Positions 35,706 to 47,700 of a stretch of DNA of 64,000 nucleotides are shown in pieces. The notes below the pieces were generated by a model. The model did no database searches. It worked only from the letters and a program-made list of their open reading frames with translations, and was not told where the DNA came from. The translations under genes and the position numbers were made by a program. The DNA comes from Tetmemena sp. SeJ-2015 (taxonomy: Eukaryota > Ciliophora > Spirotrichea > Sporadotrichida > Oxytrichidae): positions 102,115 to 166,114 of the forward strand of contig JAJKFJ010021072.1 in NCBI GenBank assembly GCA_027382625.1. Direction: 5' to 3'. Within the stretch, counting starts at the first letter, position 1, and each line of letters starts with the position of its first letter.

Positions 35706-37062
35706 TCATTAAAACTGAATAAAGTTGATAGTTTGTTATGGTTTAGGTAGGAGATGTTATTCTCTTCTAATCTCAAATTCGTTTTCTAAGTTGATGCTTT
35801 AGTCAAGTACATTGCCTGCATTGTCATTTATTCCACATAAAAGTTGTCCAAGCTCTTTTAGAAGGTCAGTTAGAATGCTATGATCATTCATAGATACGTA
35901 TTTAGAAAGTTAGAAAATACATATATTAATTTTTATGATTGCTTTGTTGCTAATTGGGATTCTCAGTTGGTTAGTTTTTCTAGACATGAGCTTGGATCAT
36001 CTTAATGAGGTCATTCATGCTTACACCGCCTCCTCTCAAATATATGCCTGGGTGTTTCTGATTTAACAGCAGAAGGATTTCTGGACAGATTCTTTGAACT
36101 AGTTCCAAAAGTCTCAAAAACTTCTAAGCAAGCATTCTATGCTAGTTCTCTAATTTGAGATGCTCTAAATTGAGGTCTTCGTGATAAATTAATTAAAATA
36201 AGATTTTTCTGCTGAATTTGAAGCTAAAGCTTTAGATCTTCTATCTCTGCCAAATACATATCCTCTCTGTTCATTCAAATATAAATTTAAAAGGTAATTC
36301 TAAACAAAGTTATGGCGGCTCTTTTAATTAATATATTTATTTTTAAAGTTATGAAAGTGGTTACTAGCATTAAGACATTTTTATAAAGGTAGAGAAAATT
36401 CAAACCAGCACAGTTGTATTTTTATCTAGCAGATTAAGACGTCCTTCAATAAATTTCAATTAGAATATTAGTATCTATAGGTATGTGGTTTTAATATAAC
36501 TTTAGAAAAAAATTAATTTCGCTCCCAGAAAATCTTAATTTTAAAATTAAGTTAAATCACCGTCTCACTGTATTTTAATAAAGTAAAATGTTCTTCAACC
36601 AAAAGGACTTCTAAAATATTTTTAATTCTATTGTTTTTAAGTATTAGCATTTATCAATGAAGTTTCTTAAATATTGATAATTATGTGTTTAAATCTCTAT
36701 CTTCTTTAGCATACCTAGCAATAATATCTAAAAAGACTTCAAATTATTAGATTAGAACCCTTTTGGAGAAAGCCCGTACCATCAGAGATAAAACTTTTAA
36801 ATTTAAAAGTAGCCCTTTCTCTGTTTTAGAACATTTCTTTTCTCTTATCATACTAAGACTTCAATCTGCTAAATTCTATGTTGTTTTCTTTTTAAACATT
36901 TTAGTTTGATTTAAAACTCTAATTTTCCTTGTCGTTTATCAAAGTTTAGGCTCGGTTTGACTTTGCCGCCTTCTCTCTCATAATTTCATTTTGCCTATAC
37001 GTTTCTTTCTTAGTTAGGCTTCTAAATAAATTGAAATAAAGTTATAATTTAATTTTTGGGAT
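35706..37062 (-). CDS. Coiled-coil protein, C-terminal part
   Basis: Minus-strand coding blocks, from upstream: LTKKETYRQNEIMREKAAKS and NNIEFSRLKSQYDKRKEMFQ (about 37062-36790), then NREDMYLAEIEDLKLQLQIQ (from 36274), LEHLKLENQHRMLAQKFLRL, LELVQRICPEILLLLNQ and ELGQLLCGINDNAGNVLDQS, ending at TGA 35706-35708. The LxxLxLExxHRxLAxRxLRL pattern recalls C-terminal coiled coils such as that of nucleoporin p54, but this is weak. Frame breaks at about 36200 and 36300-36740 are presumed introns or IESs. The 5' part may be the separate coding segment at 38150-38779, with the palindrome between them. Confidence 0.45.
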
Positions 37063-37245
37063 TAGTGTCTATTAAAGAAATAGCTTTAAATTAAACATAA
37101 ATAAAATAAATTTGGTTTATTTTTAAGCTTCTTTAAATTGAATGCGAGGCTGATTATAAAGAGAAAATTTTTGCATTTGAGTCAATTGACAATTAGGTCT
37201 AAAATACAGGTTATTTAAGCATTGTTCCTGCCTGGTTGTCATTGC

Positions 37246-37502
37246 TCAGTGTTCTTCATCTCCCTTAGTTTCCTCATCATTTTCCAAGATTGTAGGTTCC
37301 CATTGCAGTTTCCTCTCTTGTGCATTGGTCTTCTCAGTAGCATCTTCCCGAGATATCATATCCTAGCTAGTTGATAAAGTAGCTGTACTTATTCTGAGCG
37401 TCCTGGTCTAATTTTCTGAACATTTCACTAGAGGAACTGTAACCTTAGCTTGAATCTACTCTTGAAATATCACATTGTGCTAAGCTGCTTAGAAGCACTC
37501 AT
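37246..37502 (-). CDS. Small 70-residue acidic protein, left copy
   Basis: ATG 37502, stop TGA 37246-37248. The 257-bp span includes two IES-like inserts: a 31-bp one with pointer AGC after MSASKQLS and a 13-bp one with pointer GAT after INQLGYD. Removing both leaves 71 codons including the stop: MSASKQLSQGYSSSSEMF, a helical centre with DQDAQNKYSYF and NAQERKLQWEP, and an acidic end NDEETKGDEEH. It differs from the right copy at Leu versus Phe in PTI(L/F)END. No family is recognised. Confidence 0.65.
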
Positions 37503-37790
37503 TCCATTAATACTAGCTGAAATTTATTTAGAAATGAGATTCTTAATTTATTAATCACTCTAACCTATTGAATTAATTAAGAATTCTTAAAACACTTAAT
37601 GTTTTAATGCAAACAGTCTTAATTCTCATCTTAATTAATTTCTCTATTAAAGAATCAGTGTTCACTATGCTTAATTCATTTCAGACTATTCTTAATTTAA
37701 GTTTGCCAATTCTTAATTAATTCAATAGGCTTTAGTGATTAATAAATTAAGAATCTCATTTCTAAATAAATTTCAGCTAGTATTAATGGA

Positions 37791-38047
37791 ATGAGTGCTT
37801 CTAAGCAGCTTAGCACAATGTGATATTTCAAGAGTAGATTAAAGCTAAGGTTACAGTTCCTCTAGTGAAATGTTCAGAAAATTAGACCAGGACGCTCAGA
37901 ATAAGTACAGCTACTTTATCAACTAGCTAGGATATGATATCTCGGGAAGATGCTACTGAGAAGACCAATGCACAAGAGAGGAAACTGCAATGGGAACCTA
38001 CAATCTTTGAAAATGATGAGGAAACTAAGGGAGATGAAGAACACTGA
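37791..38047 (+). CDS. Small 70-residue acidic protein, right copy
   Basis: Mirror image of the left copy: ATG 37791-37793, stop TGA 38045-38047, same 257-bp span and the same two pointer-bounded inserts (AGC, GAT). After their removal the frame is complete (70 residues), reading PTIFENDEE where the left arm has PTILENDEE. Retention of start, stop, frame and both excision sites in both arms suggests recent duplication or gene conversion between the arms. Confidence 0.65.
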
Positions 38048-38149
38048 GCAATGACAACCAGGCAGGAACAATGCTTAAATAACCTGTATTTTAGACCTAA
38101 TTGTCAATTGACTCAAATGCAAAAATTTTCTCTTTACACATGGAAGCAT

Positions 38150-38779
38150 TTGATTGCAACTGAGGCAATAAAATACTATAAAAATATGTGGACTAGTCTC
38201 TATTGCTAAGTTTGCTGTTGTTTTTTACTTTGAGAGAGTGGGTTTAGTTCTTGCTCTAAACTTGCTTCTTTTTATTTCTGGAGAAGTTATTTTACAGATG
38301 TGGCTAGCTGCTGAAGCTTGTGCTGTTTGTGTTATACTTAAAGTTAAAAAATTATTTTATCTTAGAGTGGAAAGGAAGGAGGCTAGACTTTTGATTTTTG
38401 GGCTTATCAAATCCAAGATTGAAACTTGATTGATGTCTAAATAGCACCTTTTGAGACTCAAGATTAAAACAATTTAAATTTGAACTAAGTTTGGTGTTGA
38501 GCAAAATAAAAAGTAAATATTATTTATTGTAGTTGAATCCCTGATTAGGCTGAGTGTACTTCTTGACACTGCTGAAGGCATTTGGGCTTACAAAATTCTA
38601 GTTTGAAAAGAAGTCTAGGGTCTCGTCTAAAGTACCATTCTGGAATTCACTGTGTTTGAGAGCATTGAACTCTATCTTAGATTTAAAACAATAAATTCTG
38701 AGCTCACATCGTTATTAAAGTGACTCTTGAAGTTAAGGAAATTACTTAGCAGGCCGGTATTTTAAAAGCTTGTTGACAT
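38150..38779 (-). CDS. Ser/Asn/Lys-rich coding segment, N-terminal part
   Basis: ATG 38779 opens MSTSFQNTGLLSNFLNFKSH. After a frame change near 38680 the reading continues as NALKHSEFQNGTLDETLDFF, NFVSPNAFSSVKKYTQPNQG, SSFNLGFDKPKNQKSS and QNNFSRNKKKQVQSKNQTHS up to the edge of the palindrome. No stop is seen before the palindrome, and the reading cannot continue sensibly inside it. The coding segment on the far side (37062 leftwards, same strand) may be the continuation, which would make the palindrome an eliminated insert within one gene. No domain recognised. Confidence 0.45.
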
Positions 38780-40167
38780 TTAATCAATTTAATTAAATTA
38801 ACATAAGTAATAGAGTTATATAAATGTAAAAGATAAAAGAAAATTCATGCTAGTTTATAAAAGATATTTTCCTCACTAAGTATTTATTAAGTTTTAATAT
38901 TTAGAAGATCCAAAAATGAACATTGTAGTCTAAATTAAATTATATTTTTAGAGTAAAGATCAAGCGAATTTATTCGGAGTCATCTTTAAAGTCTTAGTAA
39001 TTAAAGCCATAATTAAAAATGATTAATTTCTTTGCTTATAAATTAATAAAGATGTTAAGGGCCTGTGATTTAGTACTTATATGCCAAATCCATTAATTTT
39101 ATAAACACTTTCACTCATTTTTTCAGTTCTAAATTTGAAGGAAAATTTATGAACATTCTTGAAATTTACGAACGAACTTTTTTATTTTATCTAAATAAAT
39201 GTCTTCGAATCTTTATCTTTCTTTCTCTTTCTCTATCTCTCTTCATAATAAAAAGAAGACCCTGAGCTTTTGAGCTAGCACGATTCATCAAAAGTTGGAC
39301 CTCATATTTTGCAAAGATAAAAAATGAAGAAGAAAATATTTAGCAAAATGAAAAGTGCGATAATCATTTAAATTTATAACCACTCCCAGTTTCTTTATTA
39401 AACTTAAAAGAGTCGCAAATTTCATTTATTTTTAACGAGTATTGCGGTTTTTAATAAATTAAAAATTCAACTGATCATTTAATATAATCTTCATAATTTT
39501 ATAATAAAATAACAAATATATTCTTATATTTAATCAGGAGATGGCGATATCAATTTCTTTTAAGGCTAATAGTTTTGAATAAAATATGAATGGTGTCACT
39601 ATTTTAGAATTATGGTTGAGTGCTATTCCTCTCCAGTATCTTATAATCGAATGTAGCAGTCACTTACGATGTTCAAATAAATATATAATTTTTAATTTAT
39701 CAAGAATTCTGATTGTTTTAATAAAAAATTATATCGAATCCATTTTTAATTTGATTATAAAGTGAAATCTCTCTTATAAAATTAAATCTCAGTCTTAAAA
39801 TTTTAATGATAACAATAAAAAATAACATTTTATATAAAAATAGGGCAAAATAACCACCATTCATAAACTTATTTAAGATTGAAAATATTTTGGTTTTTCT
39901 TTTATATTTTAGACTCTTTAAAAAATGTTGCAACTTATTCATTTTGCTAAAGAGGCGGGATTTTTAAAAAGCTTTGATTATCATCTCTTTAGACACCTCC
40001 GAATATTACCTTCTTCATTTCAATTAAACTAGAGTTAAAGAATACAAAATTAAATTTTAATTTTAAAATAAAATATTTTCTTCAAAACTTTTTTTAAAGC
40101 ATTAAGATAATCCCAATTAATTTTATTTTCAGCCAAATTTTTAAGTCTGGAGGAAAACTTCCTTCGA
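38780..40167. other. AT-rich intergenic region, 1.4 kb
   Basis: Very AT-rich, with homopolymer runs and short tandem pyrimidine tracts (CTTTCTCTTTCTCTATCTCTC near 39217). I see no supported gene. Open frames here are what AT-rich DNA with a single stop codon would give by chance. Confidence 0.5.
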
Positions 40168-41414
40168 TCATTTTAAATTAATACTAGTTCGTTATCTAAA
40201 GATGAAGAAGTGGAGTAATTTGATCCTTAAATCTAACCTAAAAACCATTATATAATATAGATAAAAAAAATCCCTTTAAATATAATTGAAAATTTGAATT
40301 ATAAAGTTATTGGAAGCATCTCCTATCATCTCTTCTTACGACAATATATAGGTGCAGCAGGAGTCGTCTATTTGAATATTATTGTTGCTACCTATTTGTT
40401 TTAACTCCTCAGACTCTTCACCAAAATAAAATAAGCAACTCTCCTTTTTCTGCCGATACCTATGAGTGCGAACTCTCTTTATCCTCCTCTAATTTATATC
40501 TACGAGTTGTATTTGAGTTATTGGAACTCTATTTATACATTTTGAGTAGCTCTCTCTATTCTTTTCTGTCCACTGTACTTATGGAAGAGGGGTAAGTTAT
40601 GGCCCCGTTTGAATCTTTCAGATTGTTTCGTGTAAATGTATGCGAGTGCACTTAATGTCCTCCTCCGTTACTGTTACTTAGAGTCTTATTTCGCTAGTTC
40701 TTTACAGTCTCTACTTCATCTTCTCTCAAGTTTTAGAGTGTAATTTCAGATGATAGGATTTTATTCTTTTCTTCATTGAGGCTTATTTTAATAGAGGGTA
40801 TTAGCTTTTACTATGGTTAGGCCGATGTAGCTGGGTTGAGAATTGATTCAGAGTAATTATCAAAGTCAAACTGAATAATTTTACACTTCTGGCCTTCTTA
40901 AGACTATTTCATTAAATAAATAAACATGGAGTCAGTCTTCATCCTGCTCTAATTAATTCATCTATTTTAATTGAGAGTGGGGCTGATGAATCCAAACTTT
41001 ATGTTTTTGTTCTAAGTGGAGAGAGGAGCAGGGTTCACCTGACATACGAAACTGGGCTTTTACGATTAGCTGTCCAAGCAATTTTCAAAATTGTCCTCAT
41101 AGTGGTTCATGTATCTCGTTGTTCTTGAACTTTGGGAGCCACTATTACTCACAAGGCATTTCTGCAGATTGAGTAGAGGGAGATCCTCCTATTCTATGAA
41201 ATTCTTTCTATTCTCAAAAGTCTTTACTTGCTCACTTAAAATATTACTTGGAGGTGAGACCAGTTTGGCCTGCTAAAATAAACAAATCCAAGTTGACTTC
41301 TTTACTAGTTTATTCTCAGTTGATGTTAAGGAGGTAGCTCTAGATCTTAATAAAAAATTAATATAGGTTGAATATGAATACATGATCGTCGATGGGCATA
41401 ACTTAGAAATACAT
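40168..41414 (-). CDS. Unknown Asn/Ser-rich protein
   Basis: Probable ATG 41414; stop TGA 40168-40170 or slightly earlier. Coding blocks: EDLPLLNLQKCLVSNSGSQS, RYMNHYEDNFENCLDSQSQK, NPAPLSTQNKNIKFGFISPT, GQKCKIIQFDFDNYSESILN, KISLNEEKNKILSSEITLQN, HTFTRNNLKDSNGAITYPSS and STVDRKEQRELLKMYKQSSN. One IES is resolved (40408-40441, pointer GAGTT), joining SQVSAEKGE to LKQIGSNNNIQIDD. Other frame changes near 40930 and 41200-41350 are unresolved. No family recognised. Confidence 0.5.
40408..40441 (-). other. IES, 34 bp, pointer GAGTT
   Basis: GAGTT (minus) at 40437-40441 and 40403-40407 in matching codon phase. Excision removes an in-frame TGA and gives EKGELKQIGSNNN. Confidence 0.78.
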
Positions 41415-41483
41415 TCTGATTGAGTCCTTGTTGAGTGATTCATAATATATTACGCTTTAAATTAAATTAACTCTAAAATTTAA

Positions 41484-41834
41484 ATGTCTACTAACAACAA
41501 CTACTTCATAACTATACCACAACTACATCAACTACAACAACCTCAAACTTCTAAAAGTTAAAAGTTGCAGCCTAGAGGAAAGATCCAAGACAAGGAAGGC
41601 ATCCTTCCCGATCAACAAGACTCATCTTCACTGGAAAGCAAGAAGAGTTACAAAAGTATGCTTCAATTTGCGTACTTTTGAATAACCTCCAGAACGAAAT
41701 TAACAGCATGCTCAATGAAAACTCTCAGCGGCTACAACATTCAGAAGGAGACTACCCTCACCCTCAACGACAACTGCTCAAAGCGCGGAAACAAAAACTA
41801 TAACTCAGACTGGGTGGTGGTGTTCATGTCTTGA
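41484..41834 (+). pseudogene. Decayed ubiquitin-like sequence
   Basis: From ATG 41484 a frame reads into KIQDKEGILPDQQ, the ubiquitin core KIQDKEGIPPDQQ. One base out of frame it continues as RLIFTGKQ. Then, after about 80 bp of unrelated sequence, a further frame gives TLSGYNIQKETTLTL, matching ubiquitin TLSDYNIQKESTLHL. The C-terminal LRLRGG is absent; the frame runs on to DWVVVFMS and TGA 41832-41834, and the N-terminal MQIFVKTLTG is not recognisable. No pointer pair that would restore the full gene was found, so decay is preferred over an IES-interrupted gene. GC content is higher than its surroundings. It may be a germline-limited relic or part of a divergent ubiquitin-like gene. Confidence 0.6.
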
Positions 41835-42051
41835 GATGATCTTGTGGAGCTGACTCCCTCATTAAATTTAAAAAAATAATGCTTTTAAACTATCTCTAAT
41901 TTAATATATATCACTTTGTTCAAGAACTCTATCTTCATTAGGTTTTCCTTACCCTCGATCAACTATTCATATTCAACCTATAATATATATGATTAAATCT
42001 CTGAGCTCTAGTTTTCTTTCAAATTATAATAACAATATTTGATCAGCAGCG

Positions 42052-42741
42052 TCAGAGTATTCTGTGATTTTCTAGTTCATTCTATTGACCAAGGTAGAGT
42101 CTAAGTTCTTCCTCAACTGAGTCGGTCTTACAAAAGACTTGTGACTCATAACTTTGGAAAGTTTCAATTTGCTTTGAACCCCCACCACCCACCAAAGCCT
42201 TTTTACTAATTTCACTATGGTCAGACACTTAGTGCAAATAGCTGAAGGAGCACTTGCTTTCATTAAATCTACTGTGTAACAGTTTAGAGCTTTACTAAGT
42301 TCTCAAATATGATCAATAATTATGAAATATAAAATTGGACCTAGAATTTCCAGTGAAGTAAGAATCAAACTTTGTTGCAATCTAAGTAGCACGTATTTTC
42401 GAGGGGCTAACTTACTTTAGCCCTGTGAAGCTATCTTCATTTATTTCTGTCTCGTCAACTACTCTTGAATGAACTACTTTTATTCTATCTTGGCTGCGAG
42501 TCTCAGCTTTGAATCTTCGAGAAGGTTTACTTACTTTCATCACCTTAAAATAAAATTTATAAGAGTTAGAGAACCTGAAATTGCTAGAGCTTAGAGTTGT
42601 TAGTGAAATTTGATTCTTAAAGAGGTAATTTAAGGAAGGAAACATCATTTTCATTAGACTCTACACTTTGCTCTAATGTTTAAGTTTTTTCTTGCTCGTA
42701 GGATTGCTCTTTTACTCTATCTGGGTGATCGATTGATTCAT
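42052..42741 (-). CDS. Unknown small basic protein
   Basis: ATG 42741 opens MNQSITQIEQKSNPTSKKKL. The frame stays open through MKMMFPSLNYLFKNQISLTT and RFKAETRSQDRIKVVHSRVV to NEDSFTGLK, where a GTAAGT splice donor occurs (about 42414). After AT-rich DNA it resumes as FNESKCSFSYLHQVSDHSEI, KALVGGGGSKQIETFQSYES and DSVEEELRLYLGQQNELENH, stopping at TGA 42052-42054. A competing open frame over 42072-42263 (KASAPSAICTKCLTIVK) looks less protein-like. No family recognised. Confidence 0.45.
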
Positions 42742-44787
42742 ATATTGAGCTGTCTGAAGATCTTAAATGATAAAAAATTATAATAGAAGTAATTTATGAT
42801 TGTTACTTTCTTCCCTTTTCTATTATATCTATTGTATTATCGTCCAAATTTTATTTTGAATGAAAAATAGTTCACATTTATTTCTAAAAATGCTTTTAAT
42901 AATCCTAAGTTATCTTGATAAATTTTATTCTCTTTTTAAATCATGACTTTTAAAGTGAACCTATCTAATAATTCCATTTATGTTAACTATTTTAAATTAA
43001 ATTTGCGATTAAATTAATTTTTGTGATAATTTGGGAAATAAAATAAGAACAAGATTCCTGAACTCAGTCGGGTTTTAATCTGCAAGGATTAGTCTTTGAA
43101 GCTTTCATTTAAAATATTAAGCAATATTTGAAACTTGAACTTTAACTTCAAGAAATGAAACCACGAAATGTAGTTATTCAAACTAATAGAACTATCTTTA
43201 GATTCCTTACTCAGAAATATTTAGTTTTGGATGAAGTTAAAGTACTGCCACATCTTCTCTCCATCAACAAATAATCAAATGATTGCTTTTAAATCACTTT
43301 GATAGAGATTAATGTACTTATTACGAATAGGATTTTCTGATTTGATATATAAATATTTAGAATAATGAGATTGTAAAATCTCAAAATAAAATATTTCCCT
43401 TCAAAAATCAGTAATGAACAGACCCTCTTAGAAAAATTCAAAGGCAAAAGAGATACTTAACGAAATGTTTATAGCTTTTAGATCATATTTTTTTAAAATA
43501 AAAAAGTTAAAAATGATAAATACCAACTGATTTAAATAAAATGCTAAATTATTTTCTAAAAAATAGATACATTTTAAATTTGGTGGTTAAATTTTTGAAA
43601 TTAATCTTGAGTTTAAAAACTATTTCTTTGACACCATGAATATAAATAGTTGCCAACTTCAAACTGTAATTATTAAATTATTTGATAATTCTTGATATTT
43701 TGGAGATTGATTCTTGTTGGATTTGGAGAGTTCTTAGAGACTGAAGAGAACAAATCCATTGACATTTGGTTTGATATCTAGATAAATATAATTTATGGGG
43801 GGGGGCCTTTCCTCGACAGTAAAATTTTATAATGAAAAAAAGTAAGTAAAAAATATGTTTATAGGATAATTTTCGCTCCTAAATCTGATTCTTCCAATTA
43901 TAGAGGCCTATTCGAACATCTAAGGCTTCAAATTTTAGTCCTAATTCAGTCGGTTAGAGGTCAGCCTGCACCTAAATAAAATCTATATTTTTAGCTATTT
44001 TTTCGCTATTGTAAAATAAATTTAAAGCGCTATTTTGAAATAGTGCAATATTTTTTGATTACATAACATGCTTTAGCTATAAGCCCAAAGAAGTAGAGGT
44101 GAAAAATTGTAGCATTAGCTCCTTTATCATTAATTAAATTTTGGTAATGTAAAAATATTGCACTATTTCAAAAGAGCGCTTTAAATTTTTTTTACAATAG
44201 CGAAAAAATAGCTAAAAATATAGATTTTATTTAGGTGCAGCTGACCTCTAACCGACTGAATTAGGACTAAAATTTGAAGCCTTAGATGTTCGAATAGGCC
44301 TCTATAATTGGAAGAATCAGATTTAGGAGCGAAAATTATCCTATAAACATATTTTTTACTTACTTTTTTTTCATTATAAAATTTTACTGTCGAGGAAAGG
44401 CCCCCCCCTTAATTTATAAATTATATTATCAAACATTTTTGCATTAAGTTATCTTATAAGTTTATCACTGCTCAGAGAGTAGACTCGAAGCTTTTCAAGA
44501 GAGTAAACCTTATAGTTGAAATCAAAACTCAAAATTTAATTAAGTTAGTTTAATTATTCTTTTGGGAAGAAATGTAAAAGCTCCAACCATTTTTAACAGT
44601 TAGATCAGATATTTACAATTGTCTCTTTTTTAAAAACGCCCTATGAATATTATTGAATACTATTTATATACTTACATATCCGTGGCTTTTTAAAAAAAAT
44701 CTTTCTATAAATTAGTGAATTCTAAATTATTTAAAATAAATATAATTAATAAAAATAATTAAATAGCTACTGCTTACAAGTTTTGGA
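42742..44787. other. Intergenic region holding a foldback element
   Basis: About 2 kb without supported genes, strongly AT-rich. The only structure I can support is the inverted-repeat element at 43798-44408. Confidence 0.5.
43798..44408. mobile_element. Foldback (MITE-like) element with poly-G/C ends
   Basis: Terminal inverted repeats of 258 bp (43798-44055 and 44151-44408) enclose a 95-bp AT-rich spacer. The arms are nearly identical. The outer ends are runs of 8-9 G on the left and 8 C on the right, extreme for this AT-rich context. TAATTTAT occurs immediately outside both ends (43789-43796 and 44410-44417, one base from each border), consistent with an 8-bp target-site duplication. No coding capacity, so it would be non-autonomous. 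The arms share no obvious sequence with the 37-38 kb palindrome. Confidence 0.85.
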
Positions 44788-47700
44788 ATGAAGAAGAAAA
44801 GGAATTTATTTATATATCCCCTAGGAATGATCCATCCTTCGCAGGTTGAACCAAGTTTACTGAAAACCTATGCGGTTTAGGCTAATACACAAATGCACTT
44901 TGAGACTACTGGTTTATCTCCACTCTCAGCTTTTCAGTAATCAGATACTTATTATCGGTAGAGGATAACTATCTGTCTTTCTTCTAAAAAAATAAGCTGC
45001 AAGGATCTATATTACATTCAAATCGACAATAGTCAAGAAATCTCTGTTAAACTTGATAAGTAGATGAGTTTTTCTGTTAAAATCTTAGAATATGAAATCT
45101 TGCACCTTCTATTGCCTCTTTGGACTTTGCTATTAAATTATAGGGATAAAATATTTTAAGATTAAGAATAAATTATACTTGGGAATAGTTAGAATTGAAG
45201 TTGTTTGGTTGAGAATATTATGTTTCAAAGGAGGTGTGAATCGAAGAGTATCTAATAGGATTGTGAGGCTTTAATTTCCCTTGAGTTATAACTGAGTTGC
45301 TGCCTGCAATGCCAGAAATCTCTAACTATCTTGACTTTGAGGATGCCATTTCTGATCGTTCTCAAATTAGATCTGTAAATTATATTTCAAATTTATCCCT
45401 TAACGATTTTCTTCTCAATAAAAAGAATAATTTTCAATCTTGTGGAGATTACGAATTTTGATTTAAGAATATAGTTTGTTTTATAAGCATCCTTAATAAT
45501 TTACTAAAATATCCAACTTAAGAGTTCTAAATAAATTCTGACTACCATCGTTATTCAAACACCATGCAAAGCTTTTAAAAAGAGAAACAGCAATCCGATT
45601 GTAATCCTTAGCACAGAGGTATTTACAATAATTTGCAGCAGCAACTTGATAAAAAGTTTTACATATACAAGCCAGGCTAGGAATACAACAAATCCTTAAT
45701 TGGGCGGAGATATGCTGATCAGTAAGCTGAGTTAAGCGAGTTTATCAACTTTTATGCGACTTGGGATGAGTATACACTAAACATGCGACTCCTCATATGG
45801 GATTTAGTTATTTGTTTAATAAATTGATTTCACAGTCAGGTACTGCAGCAAAATTCTACGCCTTACTAAAGATGACATGGTCAAGTATGATAAATATCTG
45901 CTTGATGTTTAGCAACAATCCAAATTCAACTATTCTAAATTCAAATTCAAATGTATTAAGTTAATTTATCTGTTAATTTAAATAACGAAATTAATTAGTA
46001 ATTATAAGTATCACATAAATTTATGGTTTTCTTTTTAAATAAGGCGTTTATTTTACTGAGACAAAGAATCTCCCATTTAATTATTTGAAAATTAAATATG
46101 CTTTCAGATATTTCTTATTTGTTGAAAATAATTTATGCTTGTTAAATTCATTTATATTAAAATTTAAATAAAATTTAAAAAAAAACTAAATAAATTAATA
46201 AAGAGTTTAGCGATAAATTTAAGAGCTTTTCGACTTTAAAAATTTAGTCAAATTCGCTAAAATATTTTTTTAAAAAAAATTCTGCTTATTGATAAAGTGA
46301 GTTAGTGATTTCTCTTTACTCTGTCTCTCGATTTAAAATTATAATTTTTTAAAAAGTTATAAATTTAAAATTATTTAATTTAATTCTAGAGGAAAGGTTC
46401 TTGCTTGGACTTCTGCTGCACTGTTTTTCTTTGGTAGAGTAATCTTGCGGAGGGAAGATATCACCCTTGATAAAATTTTCAAAGTGATATAAATGCCTGA
46501 GCTTGAAAGTTTCGAGAACTGCTACGGCCTTCTGAAGAAGACGTACATTGAAAAGAATCATTTAATTATGATTATAATATGTATCACAGCTATACATACT
46601 CAGAGCTGAAGGACATAATAGAAGATATTTTGGTCTAAATAGTTATTGCTTTAAAACAATTTTGAATATAGAAAATTCTTAATAGATATATAGAATGGTG
46701 AAAAGCCTCACGTATTGTTTAATTTGGCTCACTCCATAACCTCGAAATTGCTGACAGAGTACATTTCTTTATCCTTCCTATCAACTGGAACTAATTCTCT
46801 CAAACATTCAAAAGATCCTTAGAAAATTAAAGTAAGCGATCATAGTCAAAGCAAGCAAAATGACATCACCATTCAGATGCACTACAGATACAGAGAATTT
46901 ATTGCAGCTACTCTAGCTGCATTAGTTGCTTTTGAGATTTCAGGCATGGAAACCTCAGTCACCAACATACTTAAGACTTTCTCAAACAAGAATTAGTCAA
47001 TCGCTCAATACATTATTATTAAATACCTGCAGCCAGCTCACATTCAGGCTTATTATCAAGAAATTCATCCCTTCATTGAAGAACTGATTCCAGCTTGGAT
47101 TACTCTCAGACCAGTTTTCAAAGAGTGCACAATCCCTTCAAAGCTCAAACTATTTTGATTGTGAAATAACATTCATTAATTTCCATTTTATGATTAACGT
47201 TTGCTATCCAGCATTTGAATGCCATATAACTTGTTTGTTATTATAGTTCAACTCAGCTGGGTATTTAGACGACTATTCTGACTATGGAGAGACCCACTAT
47301 TAATTTGCAAAAGCATTGCTTTAGTCTTCATAGTTTGTTCACTTTTGTGATGACTATTTCAACGATGAACTTAACAACTTTAAGCTCATGAAGGAGATCC
47401 TCAAATCCAGAGGAGAGATTCAAACAGAATCTGAAAACAATAAAATATATATCTTATAATTAATTTCATTTATTTATCAAAGTTAACTTATTCTACATTA
47501 CTAATCAATAGTGAAATCGTTTTCTTATTAAAATTATTGGAAAAAAGCATTTAAATGCTTCTTAAAATAACAAAATCATATTTCAAAAAGTTATCTATCC
47601 GAATAACTATGGTTTTGAACCACTATATAAAAATTATTAAAGGCAAAGTCTAATTTAAATGATTTGACTATATTAATCATATAGGTATGATTGCAAATTT

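Larger units (their letters stand above)
37157..38136. repeat. 0.98-kb palindrome with twin inverted genes
   Basis: Arms 37157-37583 and 37710-38136 (about 427 bp each) are near-perfect inverted copies around a 126-bp spacer, with only a few substitutions (for example near 37291/38008 and 37452/37837). Each arm contains one complete copy of a small gene, both reading outwards. Confidence 0.9.

Noticed and set aside
43797..44408. Telomere or TBE transposon ends
   Set aside because: The terminal runs are pure G/C without C4A4 or G4T4 repeats, and no TBE-like ORFs lie inside.
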